Shown piece after piece: positions 50,984-58,587 of a stretch of 63,797 bases of DNA (position 1 is its first letter; the number at the start of each line of letters is the position of its first letter). Below the pieces are notes generated by a model. The model was not told the DNA's origin. It saw only the letters and a list, made by a program, of their open reading frames with translations, and made no database searches. Origin of the DNA: Sphaerisporangium rufum (GTDB lineage: Bacteria > Actinomycetota > Actinomycetes > Streptosporangiales > Streptosporangiaceae); assembly GCF_016863395.1 (NCBI RefSeq), contig NZ_BOOU01000080.1:1-63797 (forward strand), written 5' to 3'. The position numbers and the translations under genes are program-made.

Positions 50984-51568
50984 ATGGCCGAGGTGCTGCT
51001 GTTCCACCACGCGCAGGGGCTGACGTCCGGCGTCCGCGAGTTCGCCGAGACGCTGCGGGCGGCCGGGCACACCGTGCACCTGCCGGACCTGTACGAGGGG
51101 CAGGTGTTCGACGACCTGGCGGGGGGCGTCGGATACGCACGGCGCACCGGCTTCGGCACGATCATCCAGCGCGGGCAGGCCGCGGCCGATGGCCTGCCCG
51201 GCGAGCTGGTCTACGCGGGCATCTCCCTTGGAGTGCTGCCCGCGCAGCTGCTGGCCCAGACCCGGGCCGGAGTCCGGGGCGCGCTGCTGATCGAGGCGTG
51301 CGTCCCGCTCGCCGAGTTCGGCGGCACCTGGCCCGCCGGGGTCCCCGCGCAGATCCACGGGATGGACGCCGACGAGTCGTTCGCCGCCGAGGGCGACCTG
51401 GACGCGGCCCGCGCCCTGGTCGAGGCGGTGCCGGAGGCGGAGCTGTTCCTCTACCCCGGCGACCGGCACCTGTTCGTCGACAGCAGCCTGCCCTCCTACG
51501 ACAAGGCCGCCGCCACCCTGCTCGCCGACCGGGTGCTCGCCTTCCTCGACCGCCTCGGCCGGCCGTGA
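50984..51568 (+). CDS. Dienelactone hydrolase-family protein
   Basis: 194 residues. Small alpha/beta hydrolase: HHAQGLTSGVREFAETLRAAGHTVHLPDLYEG at the N-terminus, nucleophile S81 in AGISLGVLPAQ (Ser in place of the Cys of true dienelactone hydrolases), acid near D128-D130, and H162 in PGDRHLFVD. GGAG precedes ATG 50984. Typical actinobacterial dienelactone hydrolase-like protein of unknown substrate. Confidence 0.85.
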   Translation: MAEVLLFHHAQGLTSGVREFAETLRAAGHTVHLPDLYEGQVFDDLAGGVGYARRTGFGTIIQRGQAAADGLPGELVYAGISLGVLPAQLLAQTRAGVRGALLIEACVPLAEFGGTWPAGVPAQIHGMDADESFAAEGDLDAARALVEAVPEAELFLYPGDRHLFVDSSLPSYDKAAATLLADRVLAFLDRLGRP

Positions 51569-51641
51569 GACCACGAGAACTTCTGCGCCCGGCCCCGGTG
51601 GCCCGCGACGGACCGGCGGGCGCCCGTCCGCCAGGGCACGG

Positions 51642-52106
51642 TCAGCCGGCCTCCCCCAGCTCCTCGGCCAGCCGTGCCAGGCCGCCCCTGATCAGCCGCC
51701 CGTAGCCGTCGTCGGCCAGCACGCCGATCTCGGCCTGCGCCTTCCGCAGATACTCCCTGGCACGGTCGAGATCACCGAGCTTTCGATGGCAGTCCGCCAC
51801 GTTGAGGTACAACGACGGATACAGGCCGGCCACCGAAAGCGTCACCCCGGCCTCGGCCGCCCGCTCGTCGGTGACCAGATCGGCGGCGGCCAGCGCGCGC
51901 AGGTCCCACATCAGCTCCTGCCGCACGTCGTCCTGCACGTCGGCCATCGAGTGCGCGAGCACGCAGACGTGCAAGGGGTCGCCCTGCTCGCCGCCGATGT
52001 CCTCCCAGATCCGCGCGAACGCCTCACGAGCGGCTTCGCGCTCGCCTTGCTGATGGTGTAACGCCACCGCCTCACCGATCCGGGCGAGCGTCGAGTCAGT
52101 GGTCAT
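51642..52106 (-). CDS. TPR-like hypothetical protein
   Basis: 154 residues, all helical. YLNVADCHRKLGDLDRAREYLRKAQAEIGVL is a tetratricopeptide motif, and AVALHHQQGEREAAREAFARIWEDIG another. Small soluble TPR proteins of this type are common in Streptomyces and relatives; function unknown. Confidence 0.7.
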   Translation of the reverse strand: MTTDSTLARIGEAVALHHQQGEREAAREAFARIWEDIGGEQGDPLHVCVLAHSMADVQDDVRQELMWDLRALAAADLVTDERAAEAGVTLSVAGLYPSLYLNVADCHRKLGDLDRAREYLRKAQAEIGVLADDGYGRLIRGGLARLAEELGEAG

Positions 52107-52404
52107 GAGCTACTCCATTCACCGGCGGACGGCCGCCTGCCACCCTACCGTCCCGCCCGGCCTGATGATCTTCAGCTGCCGGACCGGGCGCCGCCGCCGG
52201 GTCAGGCCGGCTTGTCCAGAGCGACGAGGTCGTCATGCCCGGCCGCGGCCAGGTGCTCCTCCAGAAGGGCAGGAGATGAGGTCCCCACGTCAAGTAGCCC
52301 AGGAGGGCGTGGACGCGTCCGCGCCGCGCCCACCCGCCCGCCACCCGATCCGGCGCCCGGCCGGCCGGCGGGATCGCCGGTCCGAGTCGCTAGCCTGGTG
52401 CGCG
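52107..52404. other. 298-bp intergenic stretch with a possible gene fragment
   Basis: On the minus strand a short open stretch ending at a TGA (52202-52204) reads LLEEHLAAAGHDDLVALDKPA at its end (the last 20 or so codons), which has a protein-like composition but no start or upstream homology. It may be the remnant of a lost gene. No promoter or operator is obvious. Confidence 0.3.
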
Positions 52405-53559
52405 ATGAACCTGATGAGGACGGCGACGGGCGAGTTCGAACTCGCCCGGTTCCCCGCGGACCCCCGCGACCAGCTGCGTGCCTGGGACGCCGCCGACGAG
52501 TATCTGCTGCGGCACCTCGCCGACATCGACGGCGAGCCCGTCGACCTGTCGGGCACCGTGGTGGTGCTGGGCGACCGCTGGGGCGCGCTGGCCACCGCGC
52601 TCGCCGCGCACCACCCCGTGCAGATCACCGACTCGTATCTCACCCAGGAGGCGACCCGAGCCAACCTGGCCCGCAACGGCGTCGCCCTGGACGCCGTCCG
52701 GCTGCTGACCACCCAGGATCCGCCGCCCGGCCGGATCGACGTGCTGCTCGTCCGGGTGCCCAAGGGGCTCGCACTGCTGGAGGACCAGCTGCGCCGCCTG
52801 GCACCCCACGTGCATCCCGGCACCCTGGTGGCCGGCACCGGGATGGTCACCGAGATCCACACCTCCACGCTGCGGCTGTTCGAGCGGATCCTCGGCCCGA
52901 CCCGCACCTCGCTGGCCGCCAAGAAGGCCCGGCTCATCTTCTGCACCCCCACGCCCGGCGCCGCCCCGGCCGATGATCCGTGGCCGCTGAGCTACCCGCT
53001 GCCGCCGGACGTCGGCGTGGTCTCCGGCCGCACCGCCATCAACCACGCGGGCGTCTTCTGCGCCGACCGCCTCGATCTCGGCACCCGGCTGCTGCTGCGC
53101 AACCTGCCGCCGCTGGCCGGCCGCGGGCACGTCGTGGATCTCGGCTGCGGCAACGGGGTGATCGGCCTGGCCGCCGCGCTGGCCGACCCGGGCAACGAGG
53201 TGACCTTCATCGACGAGTCCCACCAGGCACTGGCCTCGGCGCGGGCCACGGTCCAGGCGAACGTCGATTCCGAGGTCAAGACGAACTTCCTGGCCGCCGA
53301 CGGCATGTCCGGCGTGCCGGCCGGGTCGGTGGACCTGGTGCTGACCAACCCGCCGTTCCACACCCACCGGGCCCGCACCGACTCGACGGCCTGGCGCATG
53401 TTCAACGGCTCCCGCGCCGCGCTGCGCCGCGGCGGCGAGCTGTGGGTGGTGGCCAACCGGCACCTCGGCTACCACGTCAAGCTGCGCCGCCTCTTCGGCA
53501 ACTGCCAGGTCGTCGCCGACGACCCCCGATTCGTCGTCCTCCGCGCCGTCAAACGCTGA
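52405..53559 (+). CDS. RlmG/RsmC-like rRNA guanine-N2 methyltransferase
   Basis: 384 residues. Two tandem Rossmann halves: a degenerate N-terminal methyltransferase domain (about 1-190) and a catalytic C-terminal domain with motif I VVDLGCGNGVIGLAA (about 243-257) and NPPF at 315-318, the signature of N2-guanine and N6-adenine RNA methyltransferases. The layout and length match RlmG (23S rRNA m2G1835) or RsmC (16S m2G1207). It converges with the ATPase gene, overlapping its 3' end by 11 bp. Which rRNA site is modified is not decided by the sequence. Confidence 0.85.
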   Translation: MNLMRTATGEFELARFPADPRDQLRAWDAADEYLLRHLADIDGEPVDLSGTVVVLGDRWGALATALAAHHPVQITDSYLTQEATRANLARNGVALDAVRLLTTQDPPPGRIDVLLVRVPKGLALLEDQLRRLAPHVHPGTLVAGTGMVTEIHTSTLRLFERILGPTRTSLAAKKARLIFCTPTPGAAPADDPWPLSYPLPPDVGVVSGRTAINHAGVFCADRLDLGTRLLLRNLPPLAGRGHVVDLGCGNGVIGLAAALADPGNEVTFIDESHQALASARATVQANVDSEVKTNFLAADGMSGVPAGSVDLVLTNPPFHTHRARTDSTAWRMFNGSRAALRRGGELWVVANRHLGYHVKLRRLFGNCQVVADDPRFVVLRAVKR

Positions 53560-53995
53560 CCGCCCTGACCTGGAACCACACCGTGCGGTAGGTGTCGTCC
53601 TGGTGCACCCCCCATCGATGGGCGAGCGTCCGTACGATGCGCAGTCCACGTCCGCCCTCACCGAAATCGTCGTCGCGAATCTGTGGCGCCTCCGCGCCTC
53701 CCGCATCCACCACGTCGACGTGTATGAGACCAGGACAGACGGCCAGCGCCAAGGTGATCTTTCCGCCGTTCTGGGAATCCGAATGGACCACCGAGTTGGT
53801 GACCACCTCGGAGACCAGCAGGGCCACGTCGTCCAGCGCCGGGTGCGCCGGCCCGAGTTTCTCGGCGACGAAGATGCGAGCGGCTTTCGCGGACTCGGGA
53901 TCACCTTTCAACTCGATGGCGCCCAGCAATCTACCTCTTCGCGGTCCATCGCCTTTTTCGTTCGCCGTGCTCCCGGCTCCTCCTGAAGACTTCAC
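53549..53995 (-). CDS. RsbW-like ATP-binding protein (anti-sigma/serine kinase fold)
   Basis: 148 residues. GHKL ATPase: N-box LLVSEVVTNSVVHSDS, G1 VDVVDAG and G2 GGRGLRIVRTLAHRWG. In actinobacteria such proteins are often encoded next to HTH-DUF5753 regulators, as in the abaA and whiJ-type gene groups. GTG 53995 has GGGAGG directly against it; a TTG further in (after GAAGAGG) could also be used. Divergent from the fused regulator, with a repeated 8-bp motif between them. Confidence 0.85.
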   Translation of the reverse strand: MKSSGGAGSTANEKGDGPRRGRLLGAIELKGDPESAKAARIFVAEKLGPAHPALDDVALLVSEVVTNSVVHSDSQNGGKITLALAVCPGLIHVDVVDAGGAEAPQIRDDDFGEGGRGLRIVRTLAHRWGVHQDDTYRTVWFQVRAVSV

Positions 53996-54037
53996 CCTCC
54001 CAGAGTGGCCACGGAAAGCTACGATCGGTCACGTTCG

Positions 54038-54082
54038 GTGCTCACCTAACGCCACATTTCATGTGAGCACACCAGTGAGCAC
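54038..54082. promoter_or_regulatory. Three GTGAGCAC motifs between the divergent ATPase and regulator genes
   Basis: GTGCTCAC at 54038-54045 (inverted), GTGAGCAC at 54063-54070 and 54075-54082. The first and second face each other 25 bp apart, the second and third are 12 bp apart. Such clustered exact 8-mers in a 118-bp divergent promoter suggest a binding site for the HTH regulator (autoregulation). Confidence 0.55.
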
Positions 54083-54113
54083 AGCGAAATGCTGAGAAGG
54101 ATGGCATTTGTCG

Positions 54114-55118
54114 ATGACTAGAGCGCCTGATCCGCGTGAGCCACCTCGCGTGCTTTTCGCCGATGAGCTCCGGCGCCACCGAAGGGCGGCGAAGCTGTCC
54201 CAGCGGGCGCTGGCCTCCCGCATGGGCTTCTCGGATTCGCTGGTCGCCATGGTGGAGACCCTCAAACGGCCACCTACCGACGACTTCGCGAGAGCATGCG
54301 ACAGGGCCTTGGGCTTGGGTGGCGCCATGTTCGGGCTGTACATCGCGACGACATGGGACAAGGCACCAGAACATCTCAGGCCTTGGCTGGAGGAAGAGGA
54401 GGAGGCCGAAGCACTGCGGAATTGGGAACCCAACCTCGTCCCGGGCCTTCTCCAGACGGAGGCTTATGCCCGCGCGATGTTCGGGACCGCTCCCGGCCTC
54501 ACACCGGACGAGGCGGAAGAGCGGGTGGCCGCCCGCATCCGGCGGCAGGCGATTCTTCGCCGGAACAGGCCACCGATCGTCACGTTCATCATGGACGAGA
54601 CGGTGATCCACCGTCGGATCGGCAGCATCGCGATCATGCGGGAGCAGCTGGCATATCTCCTGGAAGTCGCCCGGTACCCGAATGTGATCATTCAGATCGT
54701 TCCCCAGGACGCGGGGGAGCATTGCGGGCTGGCCGGGGGATTCATCATCGCCGAGCGCAACGGTTCCTGCTACGCGGCCTACTCGGACGCCCAACCGGCC
54801 GGGACGACGATCGACGACCGACACGTCATCTGCGAACTCGCCGCTCGATATGACGCGATCCGCGCGGAGGCCCTACCGTTTAAAGCGTCACTCCGCCTCA
54901 TTCAGGAAGTGGTGTCGAAAATGAGTGACCTTTGTGACGAGGCGTGGCGTAAGAGCACCTACAGTACGGACAACGGCAACTGCGTTGAGGTCACCTCGAA
55001 ACTGTCACGTCCCACCATCAGGGACAGCAAGCGGCCGAGCGGCCCGACCCTCACCTGCGGGCCGGGTGAGTGGTCGGCATTCGTCGCCGGGCTCAAGACC
55101 GGAGCGCTGGACAGCTGA
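54114..55118 (+). CDS. HTH-DUF5753 regulator fused in frame to a DUF397 domain
   Basis: 334 residues. XRE-type HTH at about 18-70 (LSQRALASRMGFSDSLVAMVE), DUF5753 ligand/partner-binding region at about 90-268 (LRNWEPNLVPGLLQTEAYARAM, EHCGLAGGF), then DUF397 at about 276-328 (AWRKSTYSTDNGNCVEV, IRDSKRPSGPTLTCGPGEWSAFVAG). In most actinobacteria DUF397 is a separate small gene starting just after or overlapping the regulator; here the reading frame runs on through an internal Met (M270, ATG 54921-54923), where the small gene would normally start. ATG 54114 is used; a TTG at 54108 with AGAAGG upstream is possible. DUF5753/DUF397 pairs act as antagonist systems in sporulation control. Confidence 0.9.
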   Translation: MTRAPDPREPPRVLFADELRRHRRAAKLSQRALASRMGFSDSLVAMVETLKRPPTDDFARACDRALGLGGAMFGLYIATTWDKAPEHLRPWLEEEEEAEALRNWEPNLVPGLLQTEAYARAMFGTAPGLTPDEAEERVAARIRRQAILRRNRPPIVTFIMDETVIHRRIGSIAIMREQLAYLLEVARYPNVIIQIVPQDAGEHCGLAGGFIIAERNGSCYAAYSDAQPAGTTIDDRHVICELAARYDAIRAEALPFKASLRLIQEVVSKMSDLCDEAWRKSTYSTDNGNCVEVTSKLSRPTIRDSKRPSGPTLTCGPGEWSAFVAGLKTGALDS

Positions 55119-55126
55119 GCCCGTCC

Positions 55127-55163
55127 CCCGGGTGGTCCGGCACCGGGCCGGGCCACCCGGGGC
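55127..55163. terminator. Bidirectional hairpin between convergent genes
   Basis: CCCCGGGTGG (55127-55136) and CCACCCGGGG (55154-55163) are perfectly complementary, with further G-C pairing possible in the 17-base interior. No U-run, but it lies eight bases after the regulator stop and nine before the convergent epoxide hydrolase stop. Confidence 0.6.
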
Positions 55164-55171
55164 CGGCGAGG

Positions 55172-56275
55172 TCAGCGCAAGGGGGCGAAGAAGGCGCGCA
55201 GGTCGTCGGCGAGGAGCTTGGGGGCCTCCAGGGCCGGGAAGTGGCCGCCGCGCTCGAACTCCGTCCAGTGGCAGCCGGCCGGCGGGTCGATCAGCCGGCG
55301 GACGGTGGCGTCGGCGCCGAACACCGCGAACCCCTGCGGCGCGGCGGGCGGCGCGCCCCAGTCGGTGGAGTGGGCCTGCTCGTACAGGAAGTTCGCGGCG
55401 GAGATGCCGGAGCCGGTGAACCAGTAGAGGCTCACGTTGGTGAGCAGCCAGTCCCGGTCGTAGGGCAGGTCGGTCCAGCGCTCGACGCTGTCCGCGATCC
55501 AGCCGAGCTGGCCGACCGGCGAGTCGTTGAGCAGGTAGCCGATGGTCTGCGGCCGGCTGTTCTGGATCGCCAGGTAGCCGTTGCCGGCGCCGCGGAACTT
55601 CGCCATTCGCTCCAGGGCCGCCGCGTCCACCGGGTCGGCCGGGTCGAGCCGGTCGGCCATGCCCGGGAGGAAGGTGGCGGTGGCCGCGGCGGTCGCCGGG
55701 TCGGTGGTGACGTGCAACCCGGCCACGTGCTCGCCGGCCAGGCCGGCCACCGCGCCGGAGACGCCCGCGCCGATGTCGCCGCCGTGCACGCCGTACCGGT
55801 CGTAGCCGAGGCGGCTCATCAGCTCGGCCCACGCCCGGGCGGTGCGGCCCATCGCCCAGCCGTCCCCGCCGACCGGGGTGGAGAAACCGAAACCGGGCAG
55901 GGACGGCACCACCAGGTGGAAGTCCTGCCGCAGGTTCTCGATCACCTCGGTGAACTCGGTGAACGAGCTGGGGTAGCCGTGGGTGAGCAGCAGCGGCAGC
56001 GCGTCCGGCCGGGCCGCCCGGACGTGTACGAAGTGGATCCGCTGCCCGTCGATCTCGGTGGTGAACTGCGGAAACGCGTTGAGCCGGGCCTCGGCCGCCC
56101 GCCAGTCGTAACCCTGCGCCCAGTACACGGTCAGTTCCTTGAGAAAGGCGAGCGGGACGCCGCGCTCCCATTCCGCGCCGAGTGCCTCCCGCGGCCAGCG
56201 GGCGGCGGCCAGCCGGCCGGCCAGGTCGTCCAGGTCCGCCTGCGGGACGGCGATGGTGAACGGCTGAATGTTCAT
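55172..56275 (-). CDS. Epoxide hydrolase (alpha/beta hydrolase, EH1-like)
   Basis: 367 residues. N-terminal EHN domain (QPFTIAVPQADLDDLAGRLAAARWP) as in microsomal-type epoxide hydrolases, oxyanion HGYP at 99-102, nucleophile D167 in HGGDIGAGVSG, proton-donor tyrosines in the cap (QTIGYLLND, VSLYWF) and catalytic H345 in RGGHFPALEAP. Hydrolyses epoxides to diols. Divergent from a WYL regulator with 84 bp between them. Confidence 0.9.
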   Translation of the reverse strand: MNIQPFTIAVPQADLDDLAGRLAAARWPREALGAEWERGVPLAFLKELTVYWAQGYDWRAAEARLNAFPQFTTEIDGQRIHFVHVRAARPDALPLLLTHGYPSSFTEFTEVIENLRQDFHLVVPSLPGFGFSTPVGGDGWAMGRTARAWAELMSRLGYDRYGVHGGDIGAGVSGAVAGLAGEHVAGLHVTTDPATAAATATFLPGMADRLDPADPVDAAALERMAKFRGAGNGYLAIQNSRPQTIGYLLNDSPVGQLGWIADSVERWTDLPYDRDWLLTNVSLYWFTGSGISAANFLYEQAHSTDWGAPPAAPQGFAVFGADATVRRLIDPPAGCHWTEFERGGHFPALEAPKLLADDLRAFFAPLR

Positions 56276-56319
56276 TGATTGCTCCTTCGAGGTGCGATGC
56301 CATCACGGTAGAAGCCAAT

Positions 56320-56338
56320 GCGGAACGGTTCTTTCCGC
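56320..56338. promoter_or_regulatory. Putative operator between epoxide hydrolase and WYL regulator
   Basis: GCGGAA (56320-56325) and TTCCGC (56333-56338), a perfect 6-bp dyad with a 7-base spacer, in the 84-bp divergent intergenic region. Plausible binding site of the adjacent regulator. Confidence 0.4.
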
Positions 56339-56359
56339 GATCGGCGGCATACTCGAAGA

Positions 56360-57334
56360 ATGTTGGAGACCTCCGCGAGGCTGCTGAAACTGCTGTCGCT
56401 GCTGCAGGTGCGGCGGGACTGGACCGGCGCCGAGCTGGCCGACCGGCTGGAGGTGACCACCCGCACCGTCCGCAACGACATGGAGCGGCTGCGCGCCCTC
56501 GGTTACCCGGTGCGGGCCACCCCGGGCGTGGCGGGCGGCTACCGGCTGGACGCGGGCGCCCACGTCCCGCCGCTGCTGCTGGACGACGAGGAGGCGGTCG
56601 CCGTCGCGGTGAGCCTGCGCACCGCCGCGGGCGGCTCGGTCACCGGCATCGAGGAGATGGCCGCCCGGGCGCTGGTCAAGCTGCACCAGGTGCTGCCGTC
56701 CCGGCTGCGCCGCCGGGTGGACGCGCTGCAGGCCGCCGTGGTGCCGGCGCCGCCGTGGGCCGGGCCCGGCGCCGACGCCGGCGTGCTGACCACCATCGCG
56801 ACCGCCTGCCGGGACCACGAGCGGCTGCGCTTCGACTACCGCGCGCACGGCGGCGGCGAGTCGGTGCGCTCCACCGAGCCCTACCGGCTGGTGCACACCG
56901 GCCGGCGCTGGTACCTGGTCGCCTGGGACCTCGACCGCGATGACTGGCGCACCTTCCGGGTGGACCGCGTCCGGCCCAGGACGCCCGCCGGCCCGCGGTT
57001 CACCCCGCGCCCGCTGCCCGAAGGCGGGGACGTCGCCCGGTACGTCGCCCGCAACGCCGGCGCGGCGACCTGGCGCTACCGGGCGCGGGTGGTGGTGCAC
57101 GCACCGGCCGAACGGGTGGCCCGCCGGCTGCCGATGCCGGTCGAGATCCGGCCGCTGGGCCCGGACCGGTGCGTCTTCGAGCCCGGCTCGGACGACCCGC
57201 TCGCGCTGGCCGGATACCTGACGCTGCTCGGCGAGGACTTCACCGTCGAGGACTCCCCCGAGCTCACCGCCGCACTGCGCACCCTCGCCGCCCGCCTGCT
57301 CCGCGCCACCGGCGAGCCGCCGGCCCCCCGGTAG
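56360..57334 (+). CDS. WYL-domain transcriptional regulator
   Basis: 324 residues. N-terminal DeoR-like HTH (LETSARLLKLLSLLQVRRDWTGAELADRLEVTTRTVRNDMERLRALGYPVRATPG), WYL domain with PYRLVHTGRRWYLVAWDLDRDDWRTFRVDRV, and a C-terminal WCX region. ATG 56360 aligns with the family start; the frame extends to 56318. Second WYL regulator in the window, again beside a catabolic-type enzyme. Confidence 0.9.
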   Translation: MLETSARLLKLLSLLQVRRDWTGAELADRLEVTTRTVRNDMERLRALGYPVRATPGVAGGYRLDAGAHVPPLLLDDEEAVAVAVSLRTAAGGSVTGIEEMAARALVKLHQVLPSRLRRRVDALQAAVVPAPPWAGPGADAGVLTTIATACRDHERLRFDYRAHGGGESVRSTEPYRLVHTGRRWYLVAWDLDRDDWRTFRVDRVRPRTPAGPRFTPRPLPEGGDVARYVARNAGAATWRYRARVVVHAPAERVARRLPMPVEIRPLGPDRCVFEPGSDDPLALAGYLTLLGEDFTVEDSPELTAALRTLAARLLRATGEPPAPR

Positions 57335-57451
57335 ACCCGCCGTTCACCGGATCGGGCCGCCGGCCGCCGCCCCGGAGACGCGGCTCCCGTTCGCCGCCCG
57401 GCTGCACCGCGCGCCGGTCACTCCGGCGGGCGGCGGATCGGGGGGCGGATG

Positions 57452-57853
57452 TCAGGGGGTGAGGGGCTTGCGGCGGGCCCGGACGACGCGGTGGCCGATC
57501 CGCCAGCCCTGCTCGCCGCGGACGATCGTGTCCTCGTAGGTGACGCTGGCCACGGTCCCGTCGGTGCTGACGCCGAAGCCCTTGGACAGGGCTCGCACCC
57601 GCCCTTCGGCCGTCTCGGTGATGACGATGTTGGTGACGTGGTGGGCGACCGGGTTGCGGTCGCCGAGGGCGAGCGCCGCCTCCCGCAGCGCCGCCGTCCC
57701 GGTGATCACACCGCCGCCGAGGTCGGTGACGTCGTAGCCGGCGTCGGGCAGGAAGAGCTCCGCCATCCCGTCCAGATCGCCGTGGTCCGCCAGATGTCCG
57801 TGCCGGTCGATCAGATCGGTGATCGCCACCCGGTCTTCGGTGCTCAGCGGCAT
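57452..57853 (-). CDS. SnoaL-like nuclear transport factor 2 family protein
   Basis: 133 residues, cone-shaped NTF2-like fold: IDRHGHLADHGDLDGMAELFLPDAGYDVTDLGG, VAHHVTNIVITE and QGWRIGHRVVRARR. SnoaL_4-type members are cyclases, isomerases or dehydratases, or are of unknown function. Divergent from a TetR regulator across a perfect palindromic region, so probably its regulated target. Confidence 0.82.
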   Translation of the reverse strand: MPLSTEDRVAITDLIDRHGHLADHGDLDGMAELFLPDAGYDVTDLGGGVITGTAALREAALALGDRNPVAHHVTNIVITETAEGRVRALSKGFGVSTDGTVASVTYEDTIVRGEQGWRIGHRVVRARRKPLTP

Positions 57854-57874
57854 CGCGTCCTCCAGCCAAGAAAC

Positions 57875-57924
57875 GGGGAACTCCCCGGTTAGGGTCGGCG
57901 ACTAAGCTAACCGGGGAGTTCCCC
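57875..57924. promoter_or_regulatory. TetR operator: perfect 18-bp inverted repeat
   Basis: GGGGAACTCCCCGGTTAG (57875-57892) and its exact reverse complement CTAACCGGGGAGTTCCCC (57907-57924), spaced by 14 bases, fill the region between the divergent SnoaL-like and TetR genes. Each arm contains a smaller GGGGA/TCCCC dyad, so the element may be two operator sites facing each other. Confidence 0.8.
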
Positions 57925-57946
57925 AGATGGCAATACCGGAGTGACG

Positions 57947-58531
57947 ATGGCATCGAGCGAAGCCCGCCGCCCGGCCGTCCCCGCGCGCCGGGCGGACGCC
58001 GCGCGCAGCATGGCCCGGCTCGTCGAGGCCGCGCGCGACCTCATCGAGGAGTCGGGGACCGAGGTGCCGCTGGACGAGGTCGCCCGGCGGGCCGGTGTCG
58101 GCAACGCGACCCTCTACCGGCACTTCCCCACCCGGGGCGACCTGCTGGTCGCGGTGTACGCCGACGAGGTGACCGAGCTGTGCCGCAAGGGCGCCGGCCT
58201 GCTCACTCATCCCGAGCCGGGTGACGCGCTGTTCCGCTGGACGGAGGACTTCATCGGGCACGTGTCGGCGAAACGCGCCCTCGCCCTCGCGGCCACCGAG
58301 GGCCCCACCGGCCGGCGCACCGAGCTGTTCGACCGGTGGCACGAGGCCATGCGCTCGGCCGCGGCCGGCCTGCTGGACCGGGCGCGGCACGCCGGTGCCG
58401 TCCGCCCGGACGTCACGGTGACCGACCTGCTCGCCCTGGCCGGCGGCGTCGCGCTGGCCGCGACCGACGAGGCCCACGCCCGCCGCCTCCTCGGCGTCGT
58501 GCGCACCGGCGTCGGTACCGGCGCCGCGTGA
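57947..58531 (+). CDS. TetR-family transcriptional regulator
   Basis: 194 residues. HTH at about 22-66 (ARLVEAARDLIEESGTEVPLDEVARRAGVGNATLYRHFPTRGDLLVAV), followed by a helical ligand-binding domain. ATG 57947 is preferred, with a GTG two codons upstream possible. It should bind the palindrome directly upstream and repress itself and the SnoaL-like gene. Confidence 0.92.
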   Translation: MASSEARRPAVPARRADAARSMARLVEAARDLIEESGTEVPLDEVARRAGVGNATLYRHFPTRGDLLVAVYADEVTELCRKGAGLLTHPEPGDALFRWTEDFIGHVSAKRALALAATEGPTGRRTELFDRWHEAMRSAAAGLLDRARHAGAVRPDVTVTDLLALAGGVALAATDEAHARRLLGVVRTGVGTGAA

Positions 58532-58587
58532 CGCGCCCCGCCGGCCACTGGACGATCCCCGGCCGCCGGCCGGCCGGGACGCGGACC

